This document shows positions 15,957-25,212 of a DNA stretch of 64,000 nt, piece after piece. The notes below the pieces were generated by a model. The model ran no database searches. It was not told the DNA's origin and saw nothing but the letters and a program-made list of their open reading frames with translations. Positions within the stretch are counted from its first letter, which is position 1. Each line of letters opens with the position of its first letter. The DNA is from an uncultured Eubacterium sp. Lineage in GTDB: Bacteria; Bacillota; Clostridia; Lachnospirales; Lachnospiraceae. The DNA lies in contig CAKRGF010000003.1 of the NCBI GenBank assembly GCA_934322085.1, positions 58,572 through 122,571 on the forward strand, given 5' to 3'. Made by a program: the position numbers and the translations under genes.

Positions 15957-16859
15957 ATGGAAGATAAGATGAAAGAAGTTGTACTTAAGGCGGAAACGCT
16001 GATTGAGGCGTTGCCTTACATCCGTGATTTTAACGGAAAAAAAGTAGTTGTAAAATACGGCGGAAGTGCAATGTTAGATGAAAAATTGCAGGAATCAGTG
16101 ATTAAAGATGTTGCTTTATTGAAACTGGTTGGTATGCAGCCGATTATCGTTCACGGCGGAGGAAAAGAAATCAGCAAATGGCTTGGCTATATGGGAAAAG
16201 AGAGCGAATTTGTAGAAGGACTTCGTGTGACAGATGCTGATACGATTGAAGTAGCAGAAATGGTTTTAAATAAGGTAAATAAGCATTTAGTCCAGATGAT
16301 GGAGAAACTCGGAGTAAAGGCAGCCGGCATCAGCGGAAAAGACGGCGGCACAATGCTTTGTGAGAAAAAAACAGCCGGTGGCAGAGATATCGGTTTTGTG
16401 GGAAAAGTAAAATCCGTTAATTCCGATTTGATTGACACTTTGATTGCCAAAGATTTTATTCCGATTATTGCACCGATTGGTATGGATGAAAATTATCAGG
16501 CATATAACATCAATGCCGATGATGCGGCAAGTGCAGTGGCAAAATGTATTCATGCAGAAAAACTGGCATTTATGACGGATATTGAGGGTGTCTGCAAAGA
16601 CCCGAAAGACCCGGAGACATTGATTTCTGTATTGACAACCGATGAGGCAAAACAGTTAATTGAGGATGGAACCATTGGCGGTGGTATGATTCCGAAAATA
16701 AGAAATTGTGTGGAGGCGGTAGAAGAAGGCGTAAGCCGTGTCCATATTCTGGACGGACGCAGACAACATTGTCTGCTGCTTGAGTTCTTTACCAAAAAAG
16801 GTATTGGTACAGCAATTATTGATAACCACACAACATTGTATCCGCATGAGCAGGATTAG
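15957..16859 (+). CDS. argB: Acetylglutamate kinase
   Basis: 300 residues from the ATG after AGAGAGGA; an in-frame start inside argJ is less likely. Amino-acid kinase motifs KYGGSAM and VHGGGKEIS are present, as is GGMIPKI near the C-terminus. It phosphorylates N-acetylglutamate. The C-terminal region with GVSRVHILDGRRQH is typical. ArgB is often the arginine feedback point, but that cannot be read here. Confidence 0.96.
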   Translation: MEDKMKEVVLKAETLIEALPYIRDFNGKKVVVKYGGSAMLDEKLQESVIKDVALLKLVGMQPIIVHGGGKEISKWLGYMGKESEFVEGLRVTDADTIEVAEMVLNKVNKHLVQMMEKLGVKAAGISGKDGGTMLCEKKTAGGRDIGFVGKVKSVNSDLIDTLIAKDFIPIIAPIGMDENYQAYNINADDAASAVAKCIHAEKLAFMTDIEGVCKDPKDPETLISVLTTDEAKQLIEDGTIGGGMIPKIRNCVEAVEEGVSRVHILDGRRQHCLLLEFFTKKGIGTAIIDNHTTLYPHEQD

Positions 16860-16874
16860 GAAGGAGCATGTGAT

Positions 16875-18056
16875 ATGAAACAGATGATAGATGAGTCGGA
16901 GCAGTATTTAGTTCATTCGTATAACCGTTATCCGGTTGTATTAGACCATGGAGAAGGCGTGAAATTATACGATACAGACGGGAAAGAGTATTTGGATTTT
17001 GGTGCCGGAATTGCCGTTTGTGCATTGGGCTATGGAGATAAGGAATACACAGATGCTTTGAAAGCACAGATTGATAAAGGAATTCATTTTTCCAACTATT
17101 TTTATTCGGAGCCATTATTACAGGCAGCCAAAGGTCTTGCAAAAGCAACCGGACTTGACCGTGTATTTATGGCAAATAGTGGTACGGAAGCAAATGAGGG
17201 TGCTTTGAAAATGGCACGAAAATATGCCATTATGCAGGGACATGAAAATCGTCATGAGATTATCTCGATGAATAAGGCATTCCACGGACGAAGTATGGGT
17301 GCATTGTCCGTTACCGGTACCGCAAAATACAGAGAGCCGTTTGAACCGATGTTACAGGGTGTTACATTTGCTGATTACAACGATTTAGAGAGTGTAAAAG
17401 CAGCGGTTACAGAAAATACATATGCCATTATTGTAGAAGCCGTTCAGGGCGAAGGTGGAATTTACCCTGCTAATGCCGAATTTTTACAGGGAATCCGCAA
17501 ATTGTGTGATGAAAATGACATCATTATGATTTGTGATGAAATCCAGTGTGGTATGGGACGTTCGGGTAAGATGTTTGCGTACCAGAAATACGATATTGTG
17601 CCGGATATTGTGACGATGGCAAAGGGAATCGGAAATGGTATTACAGTAGGTGCAATTGCGGCAAAAGAAGAAGTGGCAAAATGCCTGGTGCCGGGAGACC
17701 ATGGCACAACATTTGGCGGAAATCCACTTGCCTGCGCAGCAGTAGCAAAAACACTGGAAATTTTTGAAAAGAGAGAAATTCCAAACCATGTAGAAGAAGT
17801 TGGAGAGTATCTTCATGAATGTCTGCAGAAATTGGTAGAGAAAAAAGAAATTGCTGTTGAGACACGTGGTATGGGACTGATGCGTGGCTTGGAGCTTTCG
17901 GTTCCTGCCGGTCCTTATATTACAAAGGCATTAGAAAAAGGCGTTATTTTTATGAGTGCAGGCGCAAATGTAATTCGTTTTATCCCACCACTTATCATTG
18001 AAAAAAGCGATGTGGACAAAATGATTGCGATTTTAGATTCTGTTCTGGATGATTAA
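16875..18056 (+). CDS. argD: Acetylornithine aminotransferase
   Basis: 393 residues, PLP aminotransferase class III. The PLP lysine lies in VTMAKGIGNG and the substrate region in MANSGTEANEGALK. It makes N-acetylornithine from the semialdehyde and glutamate. Last gene of the argCJBD run; the pathway steps from N-acetylglutamate to ornithine are complete in the operon, while carbamoylation (argF) must lie elsewhere. Confidence 0.95.
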   Translation: MKQMIDESEQYLVHSYNRYPVVLDHGEGVKLYDTDGKEYLDFGAGIAVCALGYGDKEYTDALKAQIDKGIHFSNYFYSEPLLQAAKGLAKATGLDRVFMANSGTEANEGALKMARKYAIMQGHENRHEIISMNKAFHGRSMGALSVTGTAKYREPFEPMLQGVTFADYNDLESVKAAVTENTYAIIVEAVQGEGGIYPANAEFLQGIRKLCDENDIIMICDEIQCGMGRSGKMFAYQKYDIVPDIVTMAKGIGNGITVGAIAAKEEVAKCLVPGDHGTTFGGNPLACAAVAKTLEIFEKREIPNHVEEVGEYLHECLQKLVEKKEIAVETRGMGLMRGLELSVPAGPYITKALEKGVIFMSAGANVIRFIPPLIIEKSDVDKMIAILDSVLDD

Positions 18057-18088
18057 AAATGGATGAATAAATGCACCTTTCTTGGGGA

Positions 18089-18120
18089 AACTTTACGGTA
18101 GAATCGTTTACCGTGAAGTT
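18089..18120 (+). promoter_or_regulatory. Leader hairpin just upstream of the DMT gene
   Basis: AACTTTACGGTA (18089-18100) pairs with TACCGTGAAGTT (18109-18120) around an 8-nt loop, ending three bases before AAGGAGG. No T run follows, so it is not a terminator. It could be a translational element or an operator. Confidence 0.45.
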
Positions 18121-18138
18121 ACTAAGGAGGTGCTTTTT

Positions 18139-18573
18139 ATGTTGGGAATTTTAGTGGCAGCCATTTCAGGTGCCATCATGAGTGTACAGGGTGTATTTAA
18201 TGCCGAGGTGACAAAACAGACGAGTATCTGGTTGTCATCTGCGTTTGTGCAGATTAGTGCGTTTGTGGTCTGTGTACTGGCTTGGTTTATTACCGGAAGA
18301 GATGGTGCCATCAGCAGCTTGTGGCATGTTTCGCCTAAATATATGCTGTTAGGTGGTGCGCTTGGTGCTTTTATTACCTATACGGTGATTTACAGCATTA
18401 ATGCGATTGGTCCTGCCCGTTCAGCGATGTTTATTGTATCGGTTCAGATTGTCATGTCATATCTGATTGAACTTTTTGGATTATTTGGTATTGATAAACA
18501 GCCGTTTGAGTGGAGAAAGTGTATTGGCGTAGCTGCGATTGTTGCAGGAATTGCCATTTTTAAGTGGAAGTAA
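18139..18573 (+). CDS. YdcZ-type (DUF606) DMT-superfamily membrane protein
   Basis: 144 residues with five hydrophobic helices, matching the half-length DMT proteins of the YdcZ/DUF606 group. The ATG follows AAGGAGG at 18124-18130. Motifs such as GAIMSVQGVFNAEV near the N-terminus and GPARSAMFIVSVQIV are typical. These proteins often work as pairs; only one copy is present here. The substrate is unknown. Confidence 0.8.
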   Translation: MLGILVAAISGAIMSVQGVFNAEVTKQTSIWLSSAFVQISAFVVCVLAWFITGRDGAISSLWHVSPKYMLLGGALGAFITYTVIYSINAIGPARSAMFIVSVQIVMSYLIELFGLFGIDKQPFEWRKCIGVAAIVAGIAIFKWK

Positions 18574-18592
18574 AAAATAAGTAAATTTGCCA

Positions 18593-18621
18593 TTGTAAAA
18601 ATGAGATAACATTGGTAAAAT
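18593..18621 (+). promoter_or_regulatory. Promoter of the comEA-led gene run
   Basis: TTGTAA (18593-18598), 17-bp spacer, TAAAAT (18616-18621). Confidence 0.45.
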
Positions 18622-18663
18622 AGTAGAGAAGCACTCTTTTTTCCGGCCAGAAAGGAAAGAGTG

Positions 18664-19281
18664 ATGAGAAATAACAAAAATAAGTTAAAAATGGTTCTTT
18701 TGATTGGAGCTTTCTTTTTATGCGGTATTTTGTATTTTGCACAAAATGTCGGTCAAAAAAAGGAGGCAGTTGTAACGGAATCGTTTGCTGACCAGTCAGG
18801 AGAAACAAAGAGCAGCAAAGGGACATCGGATTCAAAAACAGAAGCTGTGGTGTATATTTACATATGTGGCGAAGTGAAGAATCCGGGGGTATATACTTTT
18901 GCAAAAGAACCTCATTTTATCGATGTTGTGGAAAAGGCGGGCGGCTTTACTAAAAAGGCGGATAAACTTTCTGTTAATCTGGCAGAGGTCGTCAAGGATG
19001 GAACACAGCTTACGATTGGGAAAAAGGGGAAAAAGAAAACTGCACAAGAGGAACAAAGTTCCCACGGAATGTCATCAGCAGGCGGGGCAGAAAAGATTAA
19101 TCTAAATACGGCTTCAGCAGAACAACTGATGAAATTAAGCGGGATAGGGGAATCCAAAGCAGCACAGATTATTTCCTACCGGGAAAAAAATGGTGCATTT
19201 AAGAAAATTGAGGATATTATGAACATTACCGGAATTAAAGAAGGGGTGTTCGGAAAAATCAAGGATGATATTACAGTGTAA
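18664..19281 (+). CDS. comEA: ComEA-type DNA-binding competence protein
   Basis: 205 residues. One N-terminal membrane anchor (about 9-27), a low-complexity spacer, an SLBB-like domain (VYICGEVKNPGVYTF), a lysine-rich linker, and a C-terminal helix-hairpin-helix pair (INLNTASAEQLMKLSGIG... IISYREKNGAF). ComEA binds double-stranded DNA outside the membrane and hands it to ComEC, which is encoded 3 kb downstream in the same direction. The start is ATG; a GTG three bases earlier is possible. Confidence 0.9.
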   Translation: MRNNKNKLKMVLLIGAFFLCGILYFAQNVGQKKEAVVTESFADQSGETKSSKGTSDSKTEAVVYIYICGEVKNPGVYTFAKEPHFIDVVEKAGGFTKKADKLSVNLAEVVKDGTQLTIGKKGKKKTAQEEQSSHGMSSAGGAEKINLNTASAEQLMKLSGIGESKAAQIISYREKNGAFKKIEDIMNITGIKEGVFGKIKDDITV

Positions 19282-19307
19282 CTGTAAAATTTGTGGAGGC
19301 AGATCAG

Positions 19308-20000
19308 ATGGCAAAGAAAGTCTTAGTAGTGGATGATGAGAAATTAATCGTAAAAGGAATCCGTTTCAGCTTAGAGCAGGATGGAATGGAAGTAGACTAT
19401 GCATATGATGGTGAGAGTGCCTTAGAGGCGGCTCACGAAAAAGAATATGATATTATTTTGTTAGATGTGATGTTACCAAAGATGTCAGGGTTTGAAGTCT
19501 GTCAGCAGATTCGGGAATTTTCGGATGTTCCGATTATTATGCTTACAGCAAAAGGCGATGACATGGATAAAATCCTTGGACTCGAATATGGAGCCGATGA
19601 TTATATTACGAAACCATTTAATATTTTAGAGGTTAAGGCGAGAATCAAGGCGATTATTCGACGAAGCAGTAAGAAAAACCAAAAAGAATCCGACGGGTTA
19701 GAAGTGTATGGAAGCCTGAAGGTGGATTCGATGGGCAAACGCGTTTATATCAAAGACAAAGAGATTAGTCTGACAACACGTGAGTACGAATTATTGAGTC
19801 TTTTGGTTCGAAATCCGAGAAAGATTTACAGCAGGGATAATCTGCTTCATGAAGTATGGGGAGCTGCTTATCCGGGTGATGCAAGAACCGTGGATGTTCA
19901 TATCCGAAGACTCCGTGAAAAAATAGAAGAGACACCAAGTGATCCGGCATTTATACATACAAAATGGGGTGTTGGTTATTATTTCGAGAATAAAGAGTAA
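19308..20000 (+). CDS. OmpR/PhoB-family response regulator
   Basis: 230 residues from the ATG after GGAGG (19295-19299). The receiver domain has acidic VVDDEK, the phospho-acceptor aspartate in IILLDVMLP, and the KPF lysine. A winged-helix DNA-binding domain follows (LTTREYELLSLLVRNP... VDVHIRRLREKIE). Its kinase is the overlapping next gene. Targets are not known; the placement between comEA and comEC is unusual. Confidence 0.93.
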   Translation: MAKKVLVVDDEKLIVKGIRFSLEQDGMEVDYAYDGESALEAAHEKEYDIILLDVMLPKMSGFEVCQQIREFSDVPIIMLTAKGDDMDKILGLEYGADDYITKPFNILEVKARIKAIIRRSSKKNQKESDGLEVYGSLKVDSMGKRVYIKDKEISLTTREYELLSLLVRNPRKIYSRDNLLHEVWGAAYPGDARTVDVHIRRLREKIEETPSDPAFIHTKWGVGYYFENKE

Positions 20001-21411
20001 AATTCAAGCTTTTAAAAGCCTGCGGGCACAAAGTATGGCCGTACTGGTTCTGATAGGAATCATTCCGCTCGTTGTATTTACGTTGATATTTATCAATACA
20101 TACCGGGCAAAAGCTATTTCACAACGTATCAATGAATTGCAGACACGAGGTTCCATTATATGTAACCTTGTTGTTTCTTCTGCATATTTTACCAGTGATT
20201 CAGGGGCAGAAGTAGATTCCGAGCTGACACAAGTCGCAGATATTTTTGGAGGCCGTATTTTGATTGCGGATTCTGATTTGAATGTGACCCGTGACACATA
20301 TGGTCTGGAAGAAGGCAAAGTGATTCTTTTGGAGGAAGTTGTCCGCTGTGTCAATGGTACGGACAACAAATATGTAAGTCATGATAAGGAAATGGTAGAA
20401 CTGGTTCTGCCGGTGCATAATCCCGAAAGCAAATCAATTGATGGTGTTGTGGTGATGAATTTTTCTCTGAGCCGTGTAAATGTTTTGTATGATTCGATGC
20501 AGTCGATTGCGATTATTTTAGTGTTGGTACTTGGGCTTATTATTATTGTCATTTCGGTTTTGTATTCCGGTCAGATTGTAATGCCAATGAAAGAAGTTGC
20601 CGGTTCAATTGCAATGATTTCATCGGGTGATTTTAATGAGACGATGCAGATAAATGGATATGTGGAGACCGAGAATATTTCGGATAAATTTAATTCCATG
20701 CTCAGTGTGCTGCAGAATTTGGAGGATGCAAGGCAGGAGTTTGTATCGAATGTCTCACATGAATTAAAAACGCCAATTACTTCGGTTAAAGTATTAGCCG
20801 AATCACTGATTGGACAAGAAAATGTTCCGGTTGAGCTTTATCAGGAATTTATGGTGGATATTAACGAAGAATTAGAGCGGATGAATAAGATTATTAATGA
20901 TTTGCTTACGCTTGTAAAAATGGATAAAAATGCTTCCGAGATGAATATTTCAGAAGTGAATATTAATGAATTTTTGGAAGTTATTCTGAAGCAGCTTCAG
21001 CCAATTGCAGATAAGAGAAATATTGAAATGATTTTTGAGAGTGTACGAGCTGTTACAGCGCAGGTGGATGAAGTGAAGTTAGCGATGGCATTTCGCAATT
21101 TGATTGAAAATGCTATTAAGTATAATTATGATAATGGATGGGTTCGTGTCTCATTAAATGCAGATCATAAATTCTTTTATTTGAAAGTGTCGGATTCCGG
21201 TGTTGGTATTCCGGAGGAATTACAAGACAGTATTTTTGAGCGTTTTTATCGTGTGGATAAGGCACGATCCAGAGAAACCGGAGGAAACGGCTTAGGACTT
21301 GCGATTACCAGAAATGCAATTTTGTTACATCGCGGTTCCATTAAAGTCCATAGTATTGAACAACAGGGGACTACGTTTGCCGTACGCATTCCTTTAATGT
21401 ATTCAGAATAG
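19969..21411 (+). CDS. Membrane sensor histidine kinase
   Basis: About 480 residues; the start is uncertain because the frame opens inside the regulator gene. GTG at 19969 or TTG at 19972 are possible, with no clear ribosome site. Two membrane helices bracket an extracellular sensor of about 120 residues, followed by HAMP, the H-box VSNVSHELKTPITSV, and an ATPase domain with N-box NLIENAIKYN and G motifs (DSGVGIP; GGNGLGLAI). It is the partner of the preceding regulator. The lipoprotein that follows may help in sensing. Confidence 0.9.
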   Translation: MLVIISRIKSKIQAFKSLRAQSMAVLVLIGIIPLVVFTLIFINTYRAKAISQRINELQTRGSIICNLVVSSAYFTSDSGAEVDSELTQVADIFGGRILIADSDLNVTRDTYGLEEGKVILLEEVVRCVNGTDNKYVSHDKEMVELVLPVHNPESKSIDGVVVMNFSLSRVNVLYDSMQSIAIILVLVLGLIIIVISVLYSGQIVMPMKEVAGSIAMISSGDFNETMQINGYVETENISDKFNSMLSVLQNLEDARQEFVSNVSHELKTPITSVKVLAESLIGQENVPVELYQEFMVDINEELERMNKIINDLLTLVKMDKNASEMNISEVNINEFLEVILKQLQPIADKRNIEMIFESVRAVTAQVDEVKLAMAFRNLIENAIKYNYDNGWVRVSLNADHKFFYLKVSDSGVGIPEELQDSIFERFYRVDKARSRETGGNGLGLAITRNAILLHRGSIKVHSIEQQGTTFAVRIPLMYSE

Positions 21412-21420
21412 GAGGCTGTT

Positions 21421-22365
21421 ATGAAAAAAATTATAATGTGGATGTTTTTTATAATGGCGGCTGGGATTCTGGTTTCCTGTAACACAAATAAGGAGGAAAT
21501 GGATTCGTATTCGGTTTATTATCTGAATCAGGATATGACAGGACTTGAAGAAGGAACAATGGAATTGCCACATAAAGAAAAGGATTCCACTTCGGTTGTT
21601 GCTGATTTATTAAAACAGCTTCAGACAGCAGGTGGAGATGCCAATTTAAAAAGTCCAATTAGTGAAAATGTGGATATTTTGGATTATGAAATAAAAAATC
21701 ATCAAATTGCTATTTCATTTTCTGCGGCTTATTATGAAAGAAGTGGTGTGGAAGAGACGTTGTCCCGTGCTGCTATAGTGGAAACACTATGCCAGTTAAG
21801 TGAAATTAATTATGTAGAATTTTATGTAGAAGATCAGCCGTTGATGCTTTCTGGGAATGCAGTAGGGCCCATGAATTCGGATGATTTTGTGCAGAATTTA
21901 GATGCTTTGGGTAAAGAAAGGAGCAGACAGGTTACGCTGTATTTATCAAATCAGACGGGGGATAAACTGCGTGCTGTAACGGCATCTGTGACCTATAATG
22001 CGGCAACGCCGCTGGCGGAGCTGCTCATCAATGAATTGATACAGGTGGATGATGTATTAGCCAGACAAAAGGGAAAATTAAAGGGTGTGAAATCGGCAAT
22101 ACCGAAAGAAACGGTAGTGAATCATTTGACGATACGTGACCAGATCTGTTATGTGGATTTGGGAAGTGGATTTAATGATTTACTGGCAGGAATCAGCAGT
22201 GAAGTGACGGTGTATTCAATTGTGAATACCTTATGTGAACTTTCCAATGTGAATCGTGTACAATTTACCATTGATGGTGAGCCACAAGAACAGTATGGGG
22301 AGATGGATTCATTTCATTCGGTATTGGAGCGTAATCTGGATATTGTGGAATCAGAGAATGATTAA
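21421..22365 (+). CDS. GerMN-domain lipoprotein
   Basis: 314 residues. The signal peptide ends in the lipobox LVSC, so the mature protein would be lipid-anchored outside. Two similar GerMN domains follow (each with a pattern like ILDYEIKNHQIAISFS and TIRDQICYVDLGSGFN, then a VETLCQLSEINYVEF-type segment). GerMN domains occur in spore germination proteins and in lipoproteins next to histidine kinases such as LpqB. The position just after the kinase gene suggests a sensory accessory. Confidence 0.85.
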   Translation: MKKIIMWMFFIMAAGILVSCNTNKEEMDSYSVYYLNQDMTGLEEGTMELPHKEKDSTSVVADLLKQLQTAGGDANLKSPISENVDILDYEIKNHQIAISFSAAYYERSGVEETLSRAAIVETLCQLSEINYVEFYVEDQPLMLSGNAVGPMNSDDFVQNLDALGKERSRQVTLYLSNQTGDKLRAVTASVTYNAATPLAELLINELIQVDDVLARQKGKLKGVKSAIPKETVVNHLTIRDQICYVDLGSGFNDLLAGISSEVTVYSIVNTLCELSNVNRVQFTIDGEPQEQYGEMDSFHSVLERNLDIVESEND

Positions 22366-22388
22366 CGAAATAAAGAGGGAGGAACCGG

Positions 22389-24572
22389 GTGAGGAGAAGA
22401 CTGCTTTGTGTGGTTTTATTATGCATAGTTTTAGGGATTGTGTGTGTTTATTGGAGAAATTGTACATATGACTGTGCTCTGTTAGAGCAAAAATCAATTG
22501 TTTTTTTATGTGAACTTGAGGAATTTGTGCAGAAAGAAAATAGTTATACAATTCTTGTCCGGGATGCGAAAAGTAAGAATACACTTTTGGCTGAACGGAT
22601 AAAATTGTATGCAAATGAGAAGACAACGATGCCAAAAGAGCTGCACATTGGCAATATTTTGTCTGTTACAGCTTCGATACATTCATTTGAGAAACCGGGA
22701 AATCCCGGACAATTTGATGAATATAAATACAACACGGAATTAGGAATTACCGCACAGGGATTTGCCGGTAAAATAGAAATAAAAGAGAATACGGTTAAAA
22801 ATCCGGAAGATTTTCTACATCGCTTGAGAATTCGTTTGCAGGATGTGGTTTCTTTGTGTTGTGATGAAAAAACAGCGGGGATTGTATCCGCAATGGTTTT
22901 AGGTGATAAAAGCGGGTTGTCTGACGAGGTGAAACAGTTATATCAGGAGAATGGGATTGCGCATGTGCTTGCCATATCGGGGCTGCATATTTCACTCATT
23001 GGAGCCAGCTTGTTTTTTATCCTGCGTAAATATTTTATGCCGATGCAGGGGGCGGCTGTTGTAACCATGGTACTTTTGTTCCTTTATGGTATTTTAACCG
23101 GCTTTTCCATCTCGACAGAACGGGCAGTTATCATGATGGGATGTATGCTTTTGGCAAGGCTTGCCGGAAGGCATTATGATGGATTGAGCGCACTTTCTTT
23201 CAGTGCGATATGCCAGCTTTTGATTCATCCTATGGTTTTGTTCCAGACTGGTTTTTTGCTTTCTTATGGAACGGTGCTTGGAATCTATATTTTTGTGAAC
23301 GTGTTTTGTGATGCGTGGGAAAGTAAAAATCCGATTTGGATGTCAGTTGCCGGAACGGCTGGTATTGAACTGGTTACACTTCCTATTCTTTTGACGGCTT
23401 ATTATGAATTTTCGATTTTAAGTATTGCCGTTAATGTACTGTTTCTGCCGCTTATGGGAGGGATTCTAGTGACTTCACTGGCTGGAATCGGATTAGGAAG
23501 TATTACCCTTTTTGCGGGAAAATTCTGCTTTGGATTTGCTCATTTTTGTTTTGCATTATTTGAGTGGGTCGGAAATTTGTTTGTAAGGATTCCGGGAGCG
23601 GTTGTTATCACAGGAAAACCGGCAGTCTGGCAGGTACTTTTATATTATGGAAGTGCCGTTTTGTTTTTAATTCTGCAAAAATGGAGACAGAAGAAAATAT
23701 TTTTATTGGTTCTTGCCTTTGGCATTTTTGTTTTATTTCAGCCGGTTTATAATAATTTTGATTTGCAGATTACTAATTTAGATGTCGGTCAGGGAGATTG
23801 CAGCTGCATCCGCACAAAAAATCATACGATTTTAATCGATGGAGGCAGTTCAGATGTAAATAAAGTAGGAAAATACCGTATGATTCCTTTTTTGAAATCG
23901 CAGGGGATTTCTTATGTGTCATATCTTTTTTTGACACACAGTGATGAAGACCATACTAATGGTGCTGTCGAATGGCTGTGTGCTGCCAATCAGATGGGAG
24001 TGAAAGTTGGAACCGTTATTCTGCCGAAATTAAATGAAAAAGAAGAGGCGTACTGTACGCTATTAGACGAACTCCGAAATAAAGGATGCAATCTTATGTT
24101 TATGCAGCGTGGCGATACGGTAACAATTGATGAGTTACGGATATCCTGCCTGCATCCCTATCCGGATTATGAATGGAAATCGGCAAATGATTCTTCGCTT
24201 GTTTTGAAGGTGAATTATCAGAATTTTACCGGATTATTTACCGGAGATTTAGAGGCGGCGGGAGAGAAGGAAATTATAAATAAACTTTCCCATGTAAATT
24301 ATTTGAAAGTTGCACATCATGGCAGCAAGGGAGCGAGTTCAGAAGCTTTTCTTGAGCAGGTAAAACCAGATATTTCCGTTGTTTCGTGTGGGAAAAAGAA
24401 CCGTTATGGACATCCGCATAAAGAGACGTTAAATCGTCTTGAGTATATAGGTTCTAAGGTGTACCGGACGGATAAAGAAGGGGCGGTATCCGTAGAATGT
24501 CAAAATGGGAAATGGTACCTTTCTATGTGGAAAAAAGAAAGTGGTAAAAAACGCTTGCTAAGTGACTGGTGA
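22389..24572 (+). CDS. comEC: ComEC/Rec2 DNA uptake channel with metallo-beta-lactamase domain
   Basis: 727 residues from a GTG start after GAGGGAGGAACC. An N-terminal DUF4131-like region is followed by the multi-helix competence domain (AISGLHISLIG) and a C-terminal metallo-beta-lactamase domain (LDVGQGDC; THSDEDHTNG; HHGSKGAS). ComEC moves single-stranded DNA across the membrane; the hydrolase domain is thought to degrade the other strand. All three modules are complete, so the gene is likely functional. Together with comEA it gives the core of a DNA uptake machine. Confidence 0.93.
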   Translation: MRRRLLCVVLLCIVLGIVCVYWRNCTYDCALLEQKSIVFLCELEEFVQKENSYTILVRDAKSKNTLLAERIKLYANEKTTMPKELHIGNILSVTASIHSFEKPGNPGQFDEYKYNTELGITAQGFAGKIEIKENTVKNPEDFLHRLRIRLQDVVSLCCDEKTAGIVSAMVLGDKSGLSDEVKQLYQENGIAHVLAISGLHISLIGASLFFILRKYFMPMQGAAVVTMVLLFLYGILTGFSISTERAVIMMGCMLLARLAGRHYDGLSALSFSAICQLLIHPMVLFQTGFLLSYGTVLGIYIFVNVFCDAWESKNPIWMSVAGTAGIELVTLPILLTAYYEFSILSIAVNVLFLPLMGGILVTSLAGIGLGSITLFAGKFCFGFAHFCFALFEWVGNLFVRIPGAVVITGKPAVWQVLLYYGSAVLFLILQKWRQKKIFLLVLAFGIFVLFQPVYNNFDLQITNLDVGQGDCSCIRTKNHTILIDGGSSDVNKVGKYRMIPFLKSQGISYVSYLFLTHSDEDHTNGAVEWLCAANQMGVKVGTVILPKLNEKEEAYCTLLDELRNKGCNLMFMQRGDTVTIDELRISCLHPYPDYEWKSANDSSLVLKVNYQNFTGLFTGDLEAAGEKEIINKLSHVNYLKVAHHGSKGASSEAFLEQVKPDISVVSCGKKNRYGHPHKETLNRLEYIGSKVYRTDKEGAVSVECQNGKWYLSMWKKESGKKRLLSDW

Positions 24573-24584
24573 TTATATTACAAT
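24555..24584 (+). promoter_or_regulatory. Candidate xpt promoter inside the comEC end
   Basis: TTGCTA (24555-24560), 18-bp spacer, TACAAT (24579-24584). Only about 20 nt remain before the gene, so there is no room for a purine riboswitch. Confidence 0.4.
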
Positions 24585-24607
24585 AACGGTTATAGGAGGA
24601 ATTACAA

Positions 24608-25189
24608 ATGAACTTTTTAGAGGAACGGATTCAAAAAGATGGAGTAGTAAAAGAAGGAAATGTGTTAAAAGTGGATAGTTTTCTGAATCACCAGATGGAC
24701 ATTGATTTGTTTGAAAAAATGGGTGAAGAATGGAAACGACGCTTTGCCGGAAAACCGATTAATAAGGTAGTAACGATTGAGGCGTCCGGAATTGGAATTG
24801 CCTGTATTGTTGCTAAATATTTTGGAACGCCGGTTGTTTTTGCCAAGAAATCAAAAAGTATTAATATTGATGGCGATATGTATGTGGCAGAGGTGGAGTC
24901 ATTTACTCATAAATGCAAAAATCAGGTAATCGTATCAAAGAAATTTTTATCACCGGATGACCGAGTGTTAATTATTGATGATTTTTTAGCGAATGGATGT
25001 GCCCTGCAGGGGCTGATTTCGATTGTGAATAGCGCCGGTGCAACGGTTGAAGGAATTGGTGTTGCGATTGAAAAAGGATTCCAGATTGGCGGACAGACCA
25101 TTAGAAATCTTGGTTATCAGCTGGAATCACTGGCGATTGTAGATGCCATGGATGCAGAAACCGGTTCGATTACATTTCGTGAGCAATAA
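24608..25189 (+). CDS. xpt: Xanthine phosphoribosyltransferase
   Basis: 193 residues, the usual size. The PRPP-binding motif is VLIIDDFLANGCA; TIEASGIGIA is the family's substrate loop. It converts xanthine and PRPP to XMP for purine salvage. It is followed after 23 bp by an NCS2 permease, a common xpt-pbuX arrangement. TATAGGAGG precedes the ATG. Confidence 0.94.
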   Translation: MNFLEERIQKDGVVKEGNVLKVDSFLNHQMDIDLFEKMGEEWKRRFAGKPINKVVTIEASGIGIACIVAKYFGTPVVFAKKSKSINIDGDMYVAEVESFTHKCKNQVIVSKKFLSPDDRVLIIDDFLANGCALQGLISIVNSAGATVEGIGVAIEKGFQIGGQTIRNLGYQLESLAIVDAMDAETGSITFREQ

Positions 25190-25212
25190 TTACGCAGGAG
25201 AAAGAGGATAAA

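Noticed and set aside
24573..24607. Possible purine riboswitch before xpt
   Set aside because: Only 35 bases lie between comEC and xpt, and none of the aptamer's conserved loops are present.
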